Assembly: GCA_029378245.1 (NCBI GenBank) | Contig: JARKIF010000012.1 | Span: 310,001-374,000 of the forward strand | From: Roridomyces roridus | Taxonomy: Eukaryota > Basidiomycota > Agaricomycetes > Agaricales > Mycenaceae | Length of the DNA stretch: 64,000 nucleotides | Direction of reading: 5' to 3' | In this document: in pieces, positions 31,627 to 43,921 of the stretch | How positions within the stretch are numbered: position 1 is the first letter of the stretch | Layout of the letters: each line of letters starts with the position of its first letter | Position numbers and translations under genes: made by a program | Notes under the pieces: generated by a model | Told to the model about the DNA's origin: nothing | The model's input: only the letters and a program-made list of their open reading frames with translations | The model's database searches: none

Positions 31627-32290
31627 AAGGATTCGGAGGGATTTCAACTTGAACCATACTTGATCGCACACGGATCGACTTGAACGACCGCACGCTGTCT
31701 CGCTTTCTCGATCTGCTCAAGACCTCGCATTCCCTCACCACCGTCATTCGCTGTTTGTGGATGTCTTCCAAGGCATTACGGGGAATATACCTACCAACTG
31801 GGCCGGTTGCCAAAAAATTGACAGGTATTCCTCGTGGCGTTGTCTCGATTTTTTTTTTCCTTTGTGCGAAGGTCGAGGAATTCTGCGAGCCGTGCGGTTG
31901 GAATGATGCTTACTGCTGGCACCGAATGTCTCGCGGTCCTGGCCTTCCCAAGCAAATATAGCTGCTACTCCTTTTATGTGATTTCTCGCGCACGCGGTAC
32001 ATATGTACGGAACCAATGAATTAACTAGGTTCACAAATAATTTACTTATCTCTTCCGCTGTGAGCCACAAAAAAATCATTTGCCGGCAATGAACTTGGAT
32101 AAATCTGATGCGAACTAGACAAGCCTGTCGCGTGACGCAGACTCAGTTTGCCCCTTGATTTTTACTTCGACCAAGCGGATTCGCTCGGAAGCCCTCGAAT
32201 TGTGGGTCCTTGCATGTAGGACTATTTATCCTTCAACTGCTCACCGTTTTCCAAGGAGTCGGAACCCCTAACTCTCGGAAGTGGCTCCTC
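31627..32290. other. Intergenic region, no gene seen
   Basis: AT-richer than its neighbours, with a poly-T run near 31,850. Short open frames only; this is the promoter side of the F-box-like gene at 32,291. Confidence 0.4.
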
Positions 32291-33435
32291 ATGGCTCAGC
32301 GGCTACCGCATGAGCTGGTCGATCTCATACTCGGCCAACATCGGCTGGAAGACTCTGTGGAGCGGAAAACCGTTGCTCGGTCTGGCTTGATCAGTCGGGA
32401 CTGGCTTCCATCGAGCCGGTACCACCTATTTGCGCAGGTCCACCTCGAGGATCACACCATAAATTCCTTTCTGGACGCCGCCCATAGCTCGCCATTTTCT
32501 CTGCGCAACTTTGTGCGTTCGATGGAAATCTACTCCAAACTCGAGTATGGACCGGAGAGACTTGGCGAACTTGGGATCTTACCCAATGCCACGTCTCTTC
32601 TCATCTCCATGAATCGAGCGGCTCTTGCTCAAAACAGGCAGATCCTCTCGGAATCAGCTCCAAAGCTAACCAAGCTCGCTCTCGTCGATTGTAACCTGCC
32701 GCTGCGATGTGTCTTATACACGATACTGGCGTTTCCGTCGCTAAAGTCGCTCGAGTTGCGGAATGTCAACCTGTCTTACGAACTCCTCCCCTTCCCATCG
32801 ACATATCCGTTCACCACGGAGTGGAGTGAATTGACTCTCAGTCAGTTCCATTCTGAAGAACTTCTAAAGGCAATTCTAGCGTTGGACACCGTTCCGACGT
32901 TTTCATCCTTGACGGTCGATCGGATGTTGCCCTCTGTGGACAATTCGCTGGGAGAGTATCTGCGTCATGTCGGAGATAAACTGCAGTTTCTCAAGCTGGG
33001 AATTGAAGAGTACTCTGCGACGGATGACATGTGTTCGTTTCCTCCCTTGCCCCACCCTGTTCTCGCACTGATTTTTGAATAGCGGAGGACTTTGCTGCGT
33101 TGAGCTACAGCACGAATCTTGGCCAGCTAATCATAGAATTCCGGCTTACAGCCATAGACCTCTCCGCATCGATGCTCCAAATCCTGCCTCACCTCCAATC
33201 CGAGAATCTCTTCTCCATCAAAATCATGGATCCTCTCGGTGGATGCTACGTCAATGTGTCTCATCACGAGCAGTGGGAGGAGCTCGACAAGGCGTTGGCT
33301 GGTGCACCGCTCGAGAATCTCAAGACGTTCGTCGTTGAATCGACCGCGACGCGATTCGTTGCGCAGCTGCACAAGCTTTTGCCGTTGGCGTTTGCTCGTG
33401 GTGTTCTTCGGGTGGGCTCGGTTCAGGGAGATTGA
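32291..33435 (+). CDS. Short F-box/LRR-like protein D
   Basis: Two exons (32,291-33,032 and 33,083-33,435, a 50-nt intron) encode 364 residues. The F-box lies at the very N-terminus: MAQRLPHELVDLILGQHRLEDS...VARSGLISRDWLPSSRYHLFAQVHL, a common Agaricomycete layout without a preceding coiled coil. The rest is leucine-rich repeat-like (LTKLALVDCNLPLRC, FPSLKSLELRNVNLSYELLPFP, in short repeats). The splice joins DDM to SEDFAALSYSTNLGQLIIEF, keeping the frame. It faces the similar gene E tail to tail, 169 bp apart. Probably an SCF substrate adaptor; target unknown. Confidence 0.75.
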
Positions 33436-33604
33436 AGGCGAGTTTGCGGCGGTTTGTGGACGAATTCTGAGTTCAGGCCAGTATTTATTAAAAGGGATGC
33501 CCGAGATTGCTGGGCGATGGGACGCGCTAGGCATTTAAGTAGTAGACTCCTCATTCAATTTGCGCTAAGAGGTAGACATTCTACAAGTACATACACCAAG
33601 AAAT

Positions 33605-34740
33605 TTACACAACACGGATAATACCTCGAGTAGCACACAACGGCAGCATCTCGCGCAGTTTGGATTCCAACGCCGCATTCCCTGTGAAACTGAAACAACT
33701 CAACTTTGCGAAGCTATCCTGCGCTAGCACTTCATCCAATTGCTTCATTTCATCCCGCTTGGATCTGCGACTCATTTGGTGTGGGTCAATCACATTGATA
33801 GTGGCCAATTCAGGGGACTTGAGCTCGTTCGCGATTTCCAACAACGCGGGCGAGACGCTGCTAGTTTCGATGTGGATTTCGAGCGTACGAAGGGCGGTGA
33901 GATCAGCGAGTGCCTCGGGTTCACTGAGCACTAGTGCAAAATCAGAGAATGGACAATAAACCCGGCGAGCAACTCACTGTTTTCGTCCGAGGCGTCGAAA
34001 GACAGATGCTGCAACTTGGAGCCATGCCTCCAGAGGTATCCTCCCAAGAAAGACCGTGCCTGCGGCCAGGCATCCCGCATACTGAGCGACGTGAACTGGG
34101 GCATCTTGATGCGTCCACCCCGAGTTATGTCGTTGAAGGTTTCAAAGAAGTTGCCGGACATGGGCATCTCGAGATGCAGGGTGTGCCAATTGGGAGGGAG
34201 GCTGTTGACTTGGGGGATACGCAGATCGAGTGGTTTGAACCCTTCGCCGTGTACTTTGAGAGACTCCAACGTCGGAAAATCCTGAATAGTAAAAAAGATC
34301 TCGTAGGCCGAGAAATACGTTCCGTCGTACGCGGTCAAGTCGAGATTCGCAAGACGAGGAAAGTTGTTGGGGAATAATTCTTGGCCCATCCTCCCAACCC
34401 ATCTCCCAATGTCAGCTTCGATCTCCAACGTCGTCACTTCGGGAAAGCTGCCCAGTTTGAGGGCTTGGTCGATGAACGTCCTGTCTGTAGTGGGGACACA
34501 CAGACGGAGCGTGCGAACGAGGGGCTGGATGGAGGACGAAGAAGTATTCACGATGTGGAGGAATGAGGCGATGGTACTCTGGCGCAGGATGACAGTGGAA
34601 AAGAGGCGGGCTCGAGTGGGAGCCACCCAGTCTTTGGAGACAAGTCCGCATACTGCAACGGCCTGCTTGGCGGGAGAGCCATCGCAAAATGCGTCAAGGA
34701 AGAGTTCTATAACATCCCGGGGAACTCGAGCGGCAGCCAT
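33605..34740 (-). CDS. Short F-box/LRR-like protein E
   Basis: Two exons (34,740-33,978 and 33,930-33,605, a 47-nt intron) encode 362 residues. The N-terminus MAAARVPRDVIELFLDAFCDG...VAVCGLVSKDWVAPTRARLFSTV is the same F-box type as gene D, with similar length and the same single intron near the C-terminal third (DEN|MLSEPEALADLT). Leucine-rich segments follow (FPRLANLDLTAYD, FPTLESLKVHGEGF). The C-terminus AALESKLREMLPLCATRGIIRV corresponds to KLLPLAFARGVLRV in gene D. D and E are thus an inverted pair. E lies 168 bp downstream of BVMO 2 in the same direction. Confidence 0.75.
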
Positions 34741-34908
34741 GGTGGTTACAGGAGAGCAACAGGAGAGCAGTCCTTTGTTCGCGTTTGATTAATGATTGCC
34801 GACCCGACGTGACTTGCCTTTCTCCGTCTGTCCCCAGTCGCTCTCAAGGCACTGGAAATACGCGTCGCAGATTTATTCATTGGACCTACAGCCCTTGAAA
34901 CACAATAG

Positions 34909-36834
34909 TTAACAATTCCCTTCGATCCGCAACCCCTCCAATTTGCCATCAGCCCTCCAAGCTTCGAGCATCTCTTCAAACTTGACGATACCCTCACCCC
35001 ACGGCGCTGCTCTTGCAGCCTTCATCAACTCCTGCGAGTCAGTCTCATTATCCCGCGCGCCCTCCATGTTGATATAGCCCGGGGTACAGCCTGCAAACCC
35101 CGCAAACCATGTCGATCTCATCAGAATCTGCATCGTGTATGCCTCCTCTGCCGCTTTGGTCACTTCGACTGTTACCCGCTCGGTGCTGTCCACACGCCGT
35201 TCTGCGTCGGCCAGGATGTTTGCGACGTGGAAGGCCAGCAAAGAGAGTGTATGCGTAAAGTTGGCCGTTACGCCCGCTTGAGTTGGTCCAGGGAAGAACA
35301 AGTTCGGGAACCCGTGGGTCGTCACACCGTGCAGTGTCCCCGCGCCTTCTCGGATCCACTTCTCGTCCATGGACAGTCCGTCACGGCCGACTACCGTCAT
35401 CCCGGCCCGGCTCACTGGGCTACCACTGTCGTTCTCCACAGTTACCGAGTATCCAGTGCTGAGCACTAGGACATCGATTGGATACTCGGTCCCATTTGCC
35501 ACAACGCCCTTCTCGGTCATCGCGTCCAGGCCCTTGCCGTCCGTGTCCACCAAAGTCACGTTTGGCCGATTGAAGGTCGGCAAATAGTCGTCGTGGAACG
35601 TCGGGCGTTTGCACCAAGCGGGATACCACGCTTTGAGTCTCTCGGCGGTGAAGGGGTCCTTGACCACATCGTTAGTCCGGTGACGCACCCTCTCCGCTCG
35701 GCCCAAGTCCAGAGTGTGGAGCCTGGTTATGTGTTCGGAGACCTTGTCCGGCGGAACAATACCAGGCGCGCCAATGACGGCGCAGTACGAATCCGTCGAG
35801 CACCAACCATCGTTCACCAAATCTTCCTCCACCGGCACATTGGTCAACTTTGTGATGAAGTTTTGGGAACGGGCGCGTTGCCAGCCCTGCTTGGGCGCGA
35901 TCTTGTTGGCCCATTCATCAGGGTCAGTGGGGCGCTGGCCACGCTCGTCGACGCTTGAAGGCGTCCGCTGGAAGACGTACAGGTGTTTGGCCCAGTTGGC
36001 TAACTGCGGCACTGCCTGCACCGCCGTCGCACCCGTCCCGATGATACCGACACTCTTGTTCTTCAGCTTGGCCATCGTCCAGTCGACCGGGTCCCCGCCA
36101 GTGATATCGTAGTTCCAGCGCGAGGTGTGGAAATGTTCCCCTTGGAACTTCTCGAAGCCTGGCAACCGCGGTATCTGCGGGTTGGTGAGGATCCCGCTCG
36201 CCACGAACACGTATTGGGCTTTGAACTGGATCTCCCTGCTAGGTTCGGCGGGGCCTCTCTTTTCTGTTGCCCGCACGATCCATCTTTTCGCCACATCGTC
36301 CCAGGTGGCGTGGTGGCACCGCGTCCGAAACAAGGCCTTGTCCGTCAGCCCCCATTTCTTCGCGATCCTCTCGGCGTGCTCACGCAGCTCCGACCCATAG
36401 GAGTATTTGAAGCGCGGCATGTACCCGGTTTCCTCGAGGAATGGCATGTAGATGTAGCTCTCGACGTCGCACATTAAGCCTGGGTAGCGGTTCCAGTACC
36501 ACGTCCCGCCAAAGCCACCCGCATCGTCTACCACCCGGATTTCGGTCGCTTTGAAGCCCGCCTCGATGAGATGGACCGCGAACGCCAAACCACCATACCC
36601 GGCTCCCTGGACGAGGAATTTGACCTCGTCCCCGTCCTTGAGCGGCGGAGTCTGGGTGTTGAGCGCAGCGTGGTCAGCCCATGGATCTTCTTGCAGGTAC
36701 TTGAACTTGTCGGACGTTGCGAGTTTCACGAATTGGCCGAGACCGTCCGGACGCTTGCGCTTGTCTCTTTCTTCAATGTACTTTTGTCGAATAGCTGCGT
36801 CGGGGACGGCTACACCACCTTCTCGGTTGGCCAT
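34909..36834 (-). CDS. Baeyer-Villiger monooxygenase 2
   Basis: This single exon encodes 641 residues, exactly the length of BVMO 1, with substitutions but no gaps visible by eye. All motifs are kept: GAGYGG, GGTWYWNRYPG, FQGEHFHTSRW and GTGATA, so both copies should be active. Differences are scattered and include the NADPH-side segments (ELAKWAKHL against QLANWAKHL) and the C-terminal third, where substrate pocket residues often lie in this family (HGMATHGFPNLFFPGPSQVG against HGVTTHGFPNLFFPGPTQAG). Orientation is opposite to copy 1, so this is an inverted dispersed duplication about 9.8 kb away. The 5' flank is also conserved. Confidence 0.9.
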   Translation of the reverse strand: MANREGGVAVPDAAIRQKYIEERDKRKRPDGLGQFVKLATSDKFKYLQEDPWADHAALNTQTPPLKDGDEVKFLVQGAGYGGLAFAVHLIEAGFKATEIRVVDDAGGFGGTWYWNRYPGLMCDVESYIYMPFLEETGYMPRFKYSYGSELREHAERIAKKWGLTDKALFRTRCHHATWDDVAKRWIVRATEKRGPAEPSREIQFKAQYVFVASGILTNPQIPRLPGFEKFQGEHFHTSRWNYDITGGDPVDWTMAKLKNKSVGIIGTGATAVQAVPQLANWAKHLYVFQRTPSSVDERGQRPTDPDEWANKIAPKQGWQRARSQNFITKLTNVPVEEDLVNDGWCSTDSYCAVIGAPGIVPPDKVSEHITRLHTLDLGRAERVRHRTNDVVKDPFTAERLKAWYPAWCKRPTFHDDYLPTFNRPNVTLVDTDGKGLDAMTEKGVVANGTEYPIDVLVLSTGYSVTVENDSGSPVSRAGMTVVGRDGLSMDEKWIREGAGTLHGVTTHGFPNLFFPGPTQAGVTANFTHTLSLLAFHVANILADAERRVDSTERVTVEVTKAAEEAYTMQILMRSTWFAGFAGCTPGYINMEGARDNETDSQELMKAARAAPWGEGIVKFEEMLEAWRADGKLEGLRIEGNC

Positions 36835-36859
36835 TTCGTTGTACGAGGTGTCGATGTGA

Positions 36860-36925
36860 GCTGATACCTCACGCCAGCATTAAATATCGCACCCTGCCCG
36901 GACTCCGAAGCGTCAGCGAGCAGAG
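36860..36925 (-). promoter_or_regulatory. Promoter of BVMO 2, conserved with BVMO 1
   Basis: Read on the minus strand: GGAGTCCGGGCAGGGTG, then TATTTAATGC (TATA-like, about 50 bp from the ATG). It matches the corresponding block of BVMO 1. Confidence 0.6.
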
Positions 36926-37397
36926 TCAGACAGGTCGTCCACTGGTTCCGTGAGTCGACATTCCCAACTGCATCACTTCTGTGAACCAACGTCTTGCCCA
37001 GATATTCCCTTCGTCTTGATGGTTTCTGGTCTTGGACGGACACGGATGTTCTCTGGAGCGCAGCTGCAGACAGTCTGTGGGATAGATTTAGTGGCACGAG
37101 TGGTCTTTCAGAGGTATTTCTCATCAAGTCATATGTACTGCACCTTCTGTGAAATCACTGGGACACGCTCAACTGCATCCCGAGCTTCCATTCTCACAAG
37201 CCTAAACGCAGTTACGAAAATAAGAAAAGTATTCATTTTTTCGAGCACCGCCAACCAAGGGTCCGCTGCGACGCAGCTCTACATGCATGCGTACTCTAGT
37301 TTTTGGTTTTGTGTTCACCCCGTCATCCGCAACGTACATCCTCGGCACCTCATTACGCACGCCACCCAGCACAGATCGAAAGCAATTACTTCAAAAC
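36926..37397. other. Intergenic region, no gene seen
   Basis: Sequence between BVMO 2 and the 3' end of ATP1. An open frame on the plus strand here has no family features and overlaps the ATP1 terminus; I treat it as chance. Confidence 0.4.
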
Positions 37398-39501
<2,104 letters not shown>

Positions 39502-40667
39502 AGAGGTGAAGGAGCGGACAACGGGTGAATACGGCCGCGGAAGGGGAGATGTTTGTCCTTTATTTGGCGTGAGTTGTATCTTCTGGTCACGTGAACACAC
39601 GAATATTGAATTACCGGAATAATAATTTTTCTCGAAAATGGCACAAAATTCGGGAGTTGGGATAACCGCAGCACCGACGATCGGATGGCTGTGCTACAGT
39701 GATCTGCCGCTGCGGCTGCCATCACGGCCAACATGTATCACCTCGCTCGTCTCTGGCTCGTTGGACAGTCCTCCATTCACTCCCTCTTTCTCCATTGACC
39801 AGTTCATACTCAATGCCATGTAATATTAAATCAGCATCGAATCACATTGTATCTAATACTATTATGAGAGAAGGGTGAAGCAGCCGAACGGCGGGAGCGG
39901 CAGATTTGGGGCGCAAAGCGGGGGCGATGCGGGGGCGAGACGAGCAGATGGGCTGGGACAAGTTCGGGATGAGAAGGGGAAGGCGGCAGATATGCACTCG
40001 AGGGGCCAGCGATGAGGTGGGAACATGTCCATCTGAGTCACGGAAGAGAAGAAGGGGTGGAGCGGGATGGGAGTCGATGCGCAAAAGGATGAGGGCCTGG
40101 ACGTACACTCGGTGGGAGGGACAGTATCTGGACGCTTGGGCGACTTCATGATCAAGAATCAAGATGAATAGCGACTTACGAGTGCGGGTGAGACCAAGGT
40201 GAGCCTCGCCATGAGTGTTTCTGTCCTCCCTTGCTCCTCCATCAACCCTGAGATGTTTCCAAGAGCTGTTGTGGCCGTGGGCATGCGGGTTGGCAACGTG
40301 AGGGACTTGCGATATTGCCACTTTGATGCAATGCCGATTTCCGACTTGTTTCCGACCGTTGTCGCGATGCGACGGCGACGAGGGATGAGGGACGTGGAAG
40401 GCAACAGACTTCGCGAGGCAACCAGGTGGGCTGGCGGGGGCAGGCGTGGACAATGGGCGTGGTCATGGTGAAGTCAGGACTCAGGAGTAATGATCTGATG
40501 TGTTTGCTTGTTTGTGCCGAGCGGCAAAACACCGAGATCACCAAATGATCGGTGCTTCGGTGCCCCGGTGCTCCGGTTATCCCAACTCCCGGACGCACTC
40601 GAAAATGGCAAGGTATAATACAACACGGTCATGAATTCATAGTAGCTACACGCGCATTCAAGTCGGC
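39502..40667. other. Intergenic region with doubtful open frames
   Basis: Holds the ATP1 promoter (39,502 upward). On the minus strand a possible two-exon gene can be drawn from about 40,468 (MTTPIVHACPRQP or an overlapping frame) to about 39,862, across a GTAAGT donor near 40,180, but the frames are low in complexity (Pro, Ser and Arg rich) and have no recognised domain. I do not annotate a CDS. Confidence 0.35.
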
Positions 40668-41198
40668 CTATTCAGGCACACTTCTCCAGCCTGGTGCGCC
40701 ATGTTCTCCCGAGTCACGCTTCCAGCCTGGTGCGCCATGTTCTCCCGAGTCACGCTTCCAGGTAGGCGCACCATGGTCCCCCGAGTCCCGCTTCCAGGTA
40801 GGCGCGCCATGGTCCCCAGAGTCACGCTTCCATCCTGGGGCGCCATGTTCCCCCGAATCGCGTTTCCACCCCGGTGCACCATGTTCTCCCGAGTCACGCT
40901 TCCAGGTAGGCGGGTCAGCCTCGGGTTCGCGTTTCCACGTCGGTGGGTCGGGCTTCTAACAAACGCCAAAAGATGAGCAACGAACGGCGGTAGAGAACGA
41001 GGCAGCTCACCGCGAGGGCAAAGGGCGTGCGGGCAACGACGACGTCGTTGGCGGCGGCCAGATCGTTCTGTGGAGCGGGTAAGGAACTATTTATCTCCGG
41101 CCGGCAAGTCGGAGACATGGAATGGAATGGAAACTGACCAGGGGAACGGCGCCAACGCTGGCCACAGCAGCAACAAGTAGCAAAATGGCGGCGTGCAT
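40668..41198 (-). CDS. Kex2-type repeat-peptide precursor: signal peptide plus eight Trp-ending units separated by Lys-Arg
   Basis: Three exons, all joined in phase 0, encode 134 residues. Exon 1 is a signal peptide (MHAAILLLVAAVASVGAVPL). Exon 2 is a short spacer (NDLAAANDVVVARTPFALA). Exon 3 (40,955-40,668) is a tandem array: KPDPPTW-KR, EPEADPPTW-KR, then six copies of a ten-residue core, DSG[E/D]HGAP[G/T]W, each except the last followed by KR, and a short end RSVPE. Each KR is a Kex2 site, so secretion should release several short acidic peptides ending in Trp. The layout parallels yeast alpha-factor and the precursors of ustiloxin-like RiPPs, but the cores match none that I know. I see no UstYa-like or tyrosinase gene nearby. 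Possible TATAAGA ~60 bp upstream of the ATG. The long plus-strand open frame over it is an antisense shadow of the repeat. Confidence 0.8.
40690..40955. repeat. 36-bp tandem repeat encoding the peptide cores
   Basis: The six near-identical 36-bp units (12 codons each) keep the amino-acid phase. Third-position changes between units (GGA/GGG, CGT/CGC/CGG, GGT/GGC) show that the protein, not only the DNA, is conserved. Confidence 0.85.
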
Positions 41199-42645
41199 TC
41201 TGTGTTCCTCGGATGACAGAGTTGTGGGCGGTGCAAGGAGCTGAGGGGAAAAAATCATCTTATATGATATCGGTAAGTAGCCCCGAGGGTCACTAGATCT
41301 TCCGCGTGGTCAAAATCACAAGTTAGAAAGAGTGATCCGGTTTAGATAGAAGCATGGTCGGTCAAATCCAATATTACTGTGTTCCAGGTCCTGGCAGATC
41401 CTGGTTTGGCTTGGACTTGCTTGGGACTCCAACGTTCCGAAATACCGCGTGTCCGACGCTCCAAGGACCTGTGCTACAGTTCAGTACTCGAAAACGACGA
41501 CGATAAATAAACTCGTGACTGAAATGGCGTCAGATTTCGTTCCTAGAATACCTGGCAAGGCATCATGCAAGAAGGAATGATAATATCGAGGGCGGTCAGA
41601 AGGTTCTGCTCGTTGGCGGCAAAGATTAACTGCTCGATATGGTTGTCTGATAGCAGTACCTGCCATCCGAGACCCCGCACTTATTTCAGTAGCACTTTTA
41701 AAAGACGTCGAGACTCCACTCACTTGACCTGGTGCCTCGAACTGCCACCTATGATCCTGTCGTTCATACCCAGTTATCTTTATGAACCCGCCAGACTGAG
41801 ATGATCAACCCGCCCGCAGTTTGCCGTTCTGAAAGTAGTCGTCAGCAATCCCACTCCATCCACCGATAGCCCAAATAAATCTCTAAGTTCCCACCTTGCC
41901 TTCCGTATGAGAATCGGCGGTCGGCGTTGGGAAATGATTCATATTCTTTCAAGCAAGCTATTTGACCAAGGCCCGTGCCTGAGATTTCGGATGCAAGAGA
42001 AGTAGGTGCCAACCCGGTAGAAACTCGGTGTACCTGAGCAGGCTCATCAGAACTTCGGCCTCAAGAGAAGAGCTCATACATGACAACGGTCTTGAATTAT
42101 TTCCCAGGCTCCAGTCGGTGGCGTAAGCGTAAGCATAGGCTAGGGATTCAGAAGAAGCATCGTCGTTGGCCGCGGCCTGAGGGTGCGACAGCTCGTGGAT
42201 GACGCAAGTCGCTCGTACCATTGGTCCCCGAGCTCTGGGCTTTGGAGACAGACATTGAAGACGACAAGCGCACGTTGCGCTCCAAATGGGACCCGCACTG
42301 CCAGAAATGCGCAAGGAATGAGGTCATTGATCAAGTGGTTATGAGATTCAGTATTCCCAGACTCCAGTAGAGGTTCTCGAGGCAGGAGAGTATAAGAGTT
42401 GATATCGGGTTCGATGCAAGCTGAGCCCTCGTAAATCCTTCGTGCAGGCTGTTGGCGTGTCATGAAAGTGCGGAGGAAACGCGGCGCGTACACAACTGTC
42501 AACACTCTCGTCTGTCATCTTGAGCGTTCATTCGTGATATTCGACATTCCTTTACAGGATTCAATCAACGAAAAGACCAAGTTTCGCCGTACATGGACTA
42601 CAAAACATCACATATATAATACAGTCCAAGAGGCAGCCGTTCATC
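41199..42645. other. Intergenic region with a possible metalloprotease remnant
   Basis: Mostly non-coding. On the minus strand around 42,185-42,199 a frame reads IHELSHPQ, an HExxH zinc-binding pattern, followed by SLAYAYAYATDWSLGN, which loosely recalls the region after the zinc site in M35-type peptidases. The frame has no proper start, and the overlapping frame (MTRQQPARRIYEG from about 42,463) looks equally open. I see no intact gene; a relic is possible. Confidence 0.3.
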
Positions 42646-43728
42646 TCAGCCCGGTGTCCGAGGAAGCGGTCTCGCATACTCGGGTGGTGGCTCCAAATCC
42701 CCCCGGAGCGAAGCAAACGTCTTGAACGACGGCGCACGTGAGAGCATCACAGGTGCAGGCGCATCTCTAGGAGACGTATAAGGCGACACCGGTGGTTCTG
42801 CCACTTTGACTGGCAACCCCGCCTTCTCTGAGGAGATACTGGGGCCCACACTCGCGGCAAGGGTGCTGTCATCCTCATCAGTGGGGGTGAGAGGGACGAT
42901 GAGCGCATCTGGCATGAACATCCCGCCAGAGGAAGCGATTGGGTGAGTCGGCATCCTCGGTCTCGACGCACGAGCGAGTATATGTTCACGTCTGAGGGCG
43001 GGTTGGGCAGCGGTAAGCAAAGACCGATCCGCGGGTGTCACTGTTATGACCAGCTGCGAAGCGCTCCCACTGCTGGCGAGGCTGGTCGTGGTTGCCTCTT
43101 CGACGACGGTGGCTGTCCCACGCGCGTCGGATTTGATAGAAAACGCGCGAAGGCTGGCTGCTTTCAAGGGTGCGGTTAGGCGCTGGACGAGTGGCATGGA
43201 GAATGGGCCAGCCTGCGCCGAGATCATAACCTGCACCCACTCCGCCTCCTCGTCCTCGTTCGTGCCCGGAGTAGCCTGATCGTGACGACGACGGCGGCGG
43301 CGGCGGCGGCGATACACGAAGACCCACAGCATACTGAGGGCCAGCAGGATGAATACGATAGGGGCGAGCGTTCCTGCTAGCACGACTGTCAATTTGGAGT
43401 GGCTGGACGCCGAGGAAGGGGATGGAGATGGCGCAGGCGCAGGTGAAGTTGTTGCTGAGGACGGGACGGCGGGAGCAATTGATGTGATGTATTGCTCGAC
43501 TGTCAGGGTGGGGGACGCTCCAGGTGACGGGGAGGTGGCTGATGGGGAGTTGAAGGAACGAATGGCCAGCTGGGCTGGGAAATGGGGTGCAGCGCGAGGG
43601 TATGATGCTGTATGGATGTTCGGAGGTGTAATCGTGAAGTCGGGACCGTGAAAAGCTCGGCGGAAAACATCGACGTTCATCGGAGAACGGATAGCCAAGC
43701 TGGCTAGCAACGGAGGGGCGGGAGACAT
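42646..43728 (-). CDS. Single-pass membrane protein with Ser/Pro-rich ectodomain and PPxY tail
   Basis: This single exon encodes 360 residues. The N-terminal ~110 residues are rich in Pro, Ser, Ala and Thr (likely O-glycosylated), followed by one transmembrane helix (LTVVLAGTLAPIVFILLALSMLWVFVY in two parts) and a stop-transfer run of nine Arg (encoded by a GGC/GAC triplet microsatellite near 43,283-43,315). The ~200-residue tail is low in complexity and ends PPPEYARPLPRTPG; PPEY fits the PPxY motif bound by WW domains of Nedd4/Rsp5-type ubiquitin ligases. The layout (ectodomain, TM, basic stop, disordered tail) is shared with the gene at 58,757, suggesting cell-wall sensor or adaptor-type roles. 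The first exon may lie further upstream, as the ATG at 43,728 does not open a signal peptide. Confidence 0.6.
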   Translation of the reverse strand: MSPAPPLLASLAIRSPMNVDVFRRAFHGPDFTITPPNIHTASYPRAAPHFPAQLAIRSFNSPSATSPSPGASPTLTVEQYITSIAPAVPSSATTSPAPAPSPSPSSASSHSKLTVVLAGTLAPIVFILLALSMLWVFVYRRRRRRRRRHDQATPGTNEDEEAEWVQVMISAQAGPFSMPLVQRLTAPLKAASLRAFSIKSDARGTATVVEEATTTSLASSGSASQLVITVTPADRSLLTAAQPALRREHILARASRPRMPTHPIASSGGMFMPDALIVPLTPTDEDDSTLAASVGPSISSEKAGLPVKVAEPPVSPYTSPRDAPAPVMLSRAPSFKTFASLRGDLEPPPEYARPLPRTPG

Positions 43729-43921
43729 GAGAGAATGTGCTGCACCCCGCCTATTGGCACGACTAGGATACCAACACCAAGCGCAGCGATAGCGGATGAC
43801 GATAGAAGGTGGGCGGAAGCACCTCCCATGCGTGGCGCGCGGGAGACAAGAGCGAGGGAAGTCATTGAAGATAAAACAGCAGATGTCGATGAAGGCTCGA
43901 GGACTTGATCATGATGTATAG

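Noticed and set aside
40552..40959. Plus-strand open frame with QPGAPCSPESRF-type repeats
   Set aside because: It is the antisense of the KR-separated repeat gene. It lacks a signal peptide and its repeats follow automatically from the 36-bp array; splice sites and signal peptide support the minus strand.
40668..41198. Calling the repeat precursor a mating pheromone
   Set aside because: Basidiomycete pheromones are short CaaX-ending precursors next to STE3 receptors. Neither a CaaX end nor a receptor gene is present.
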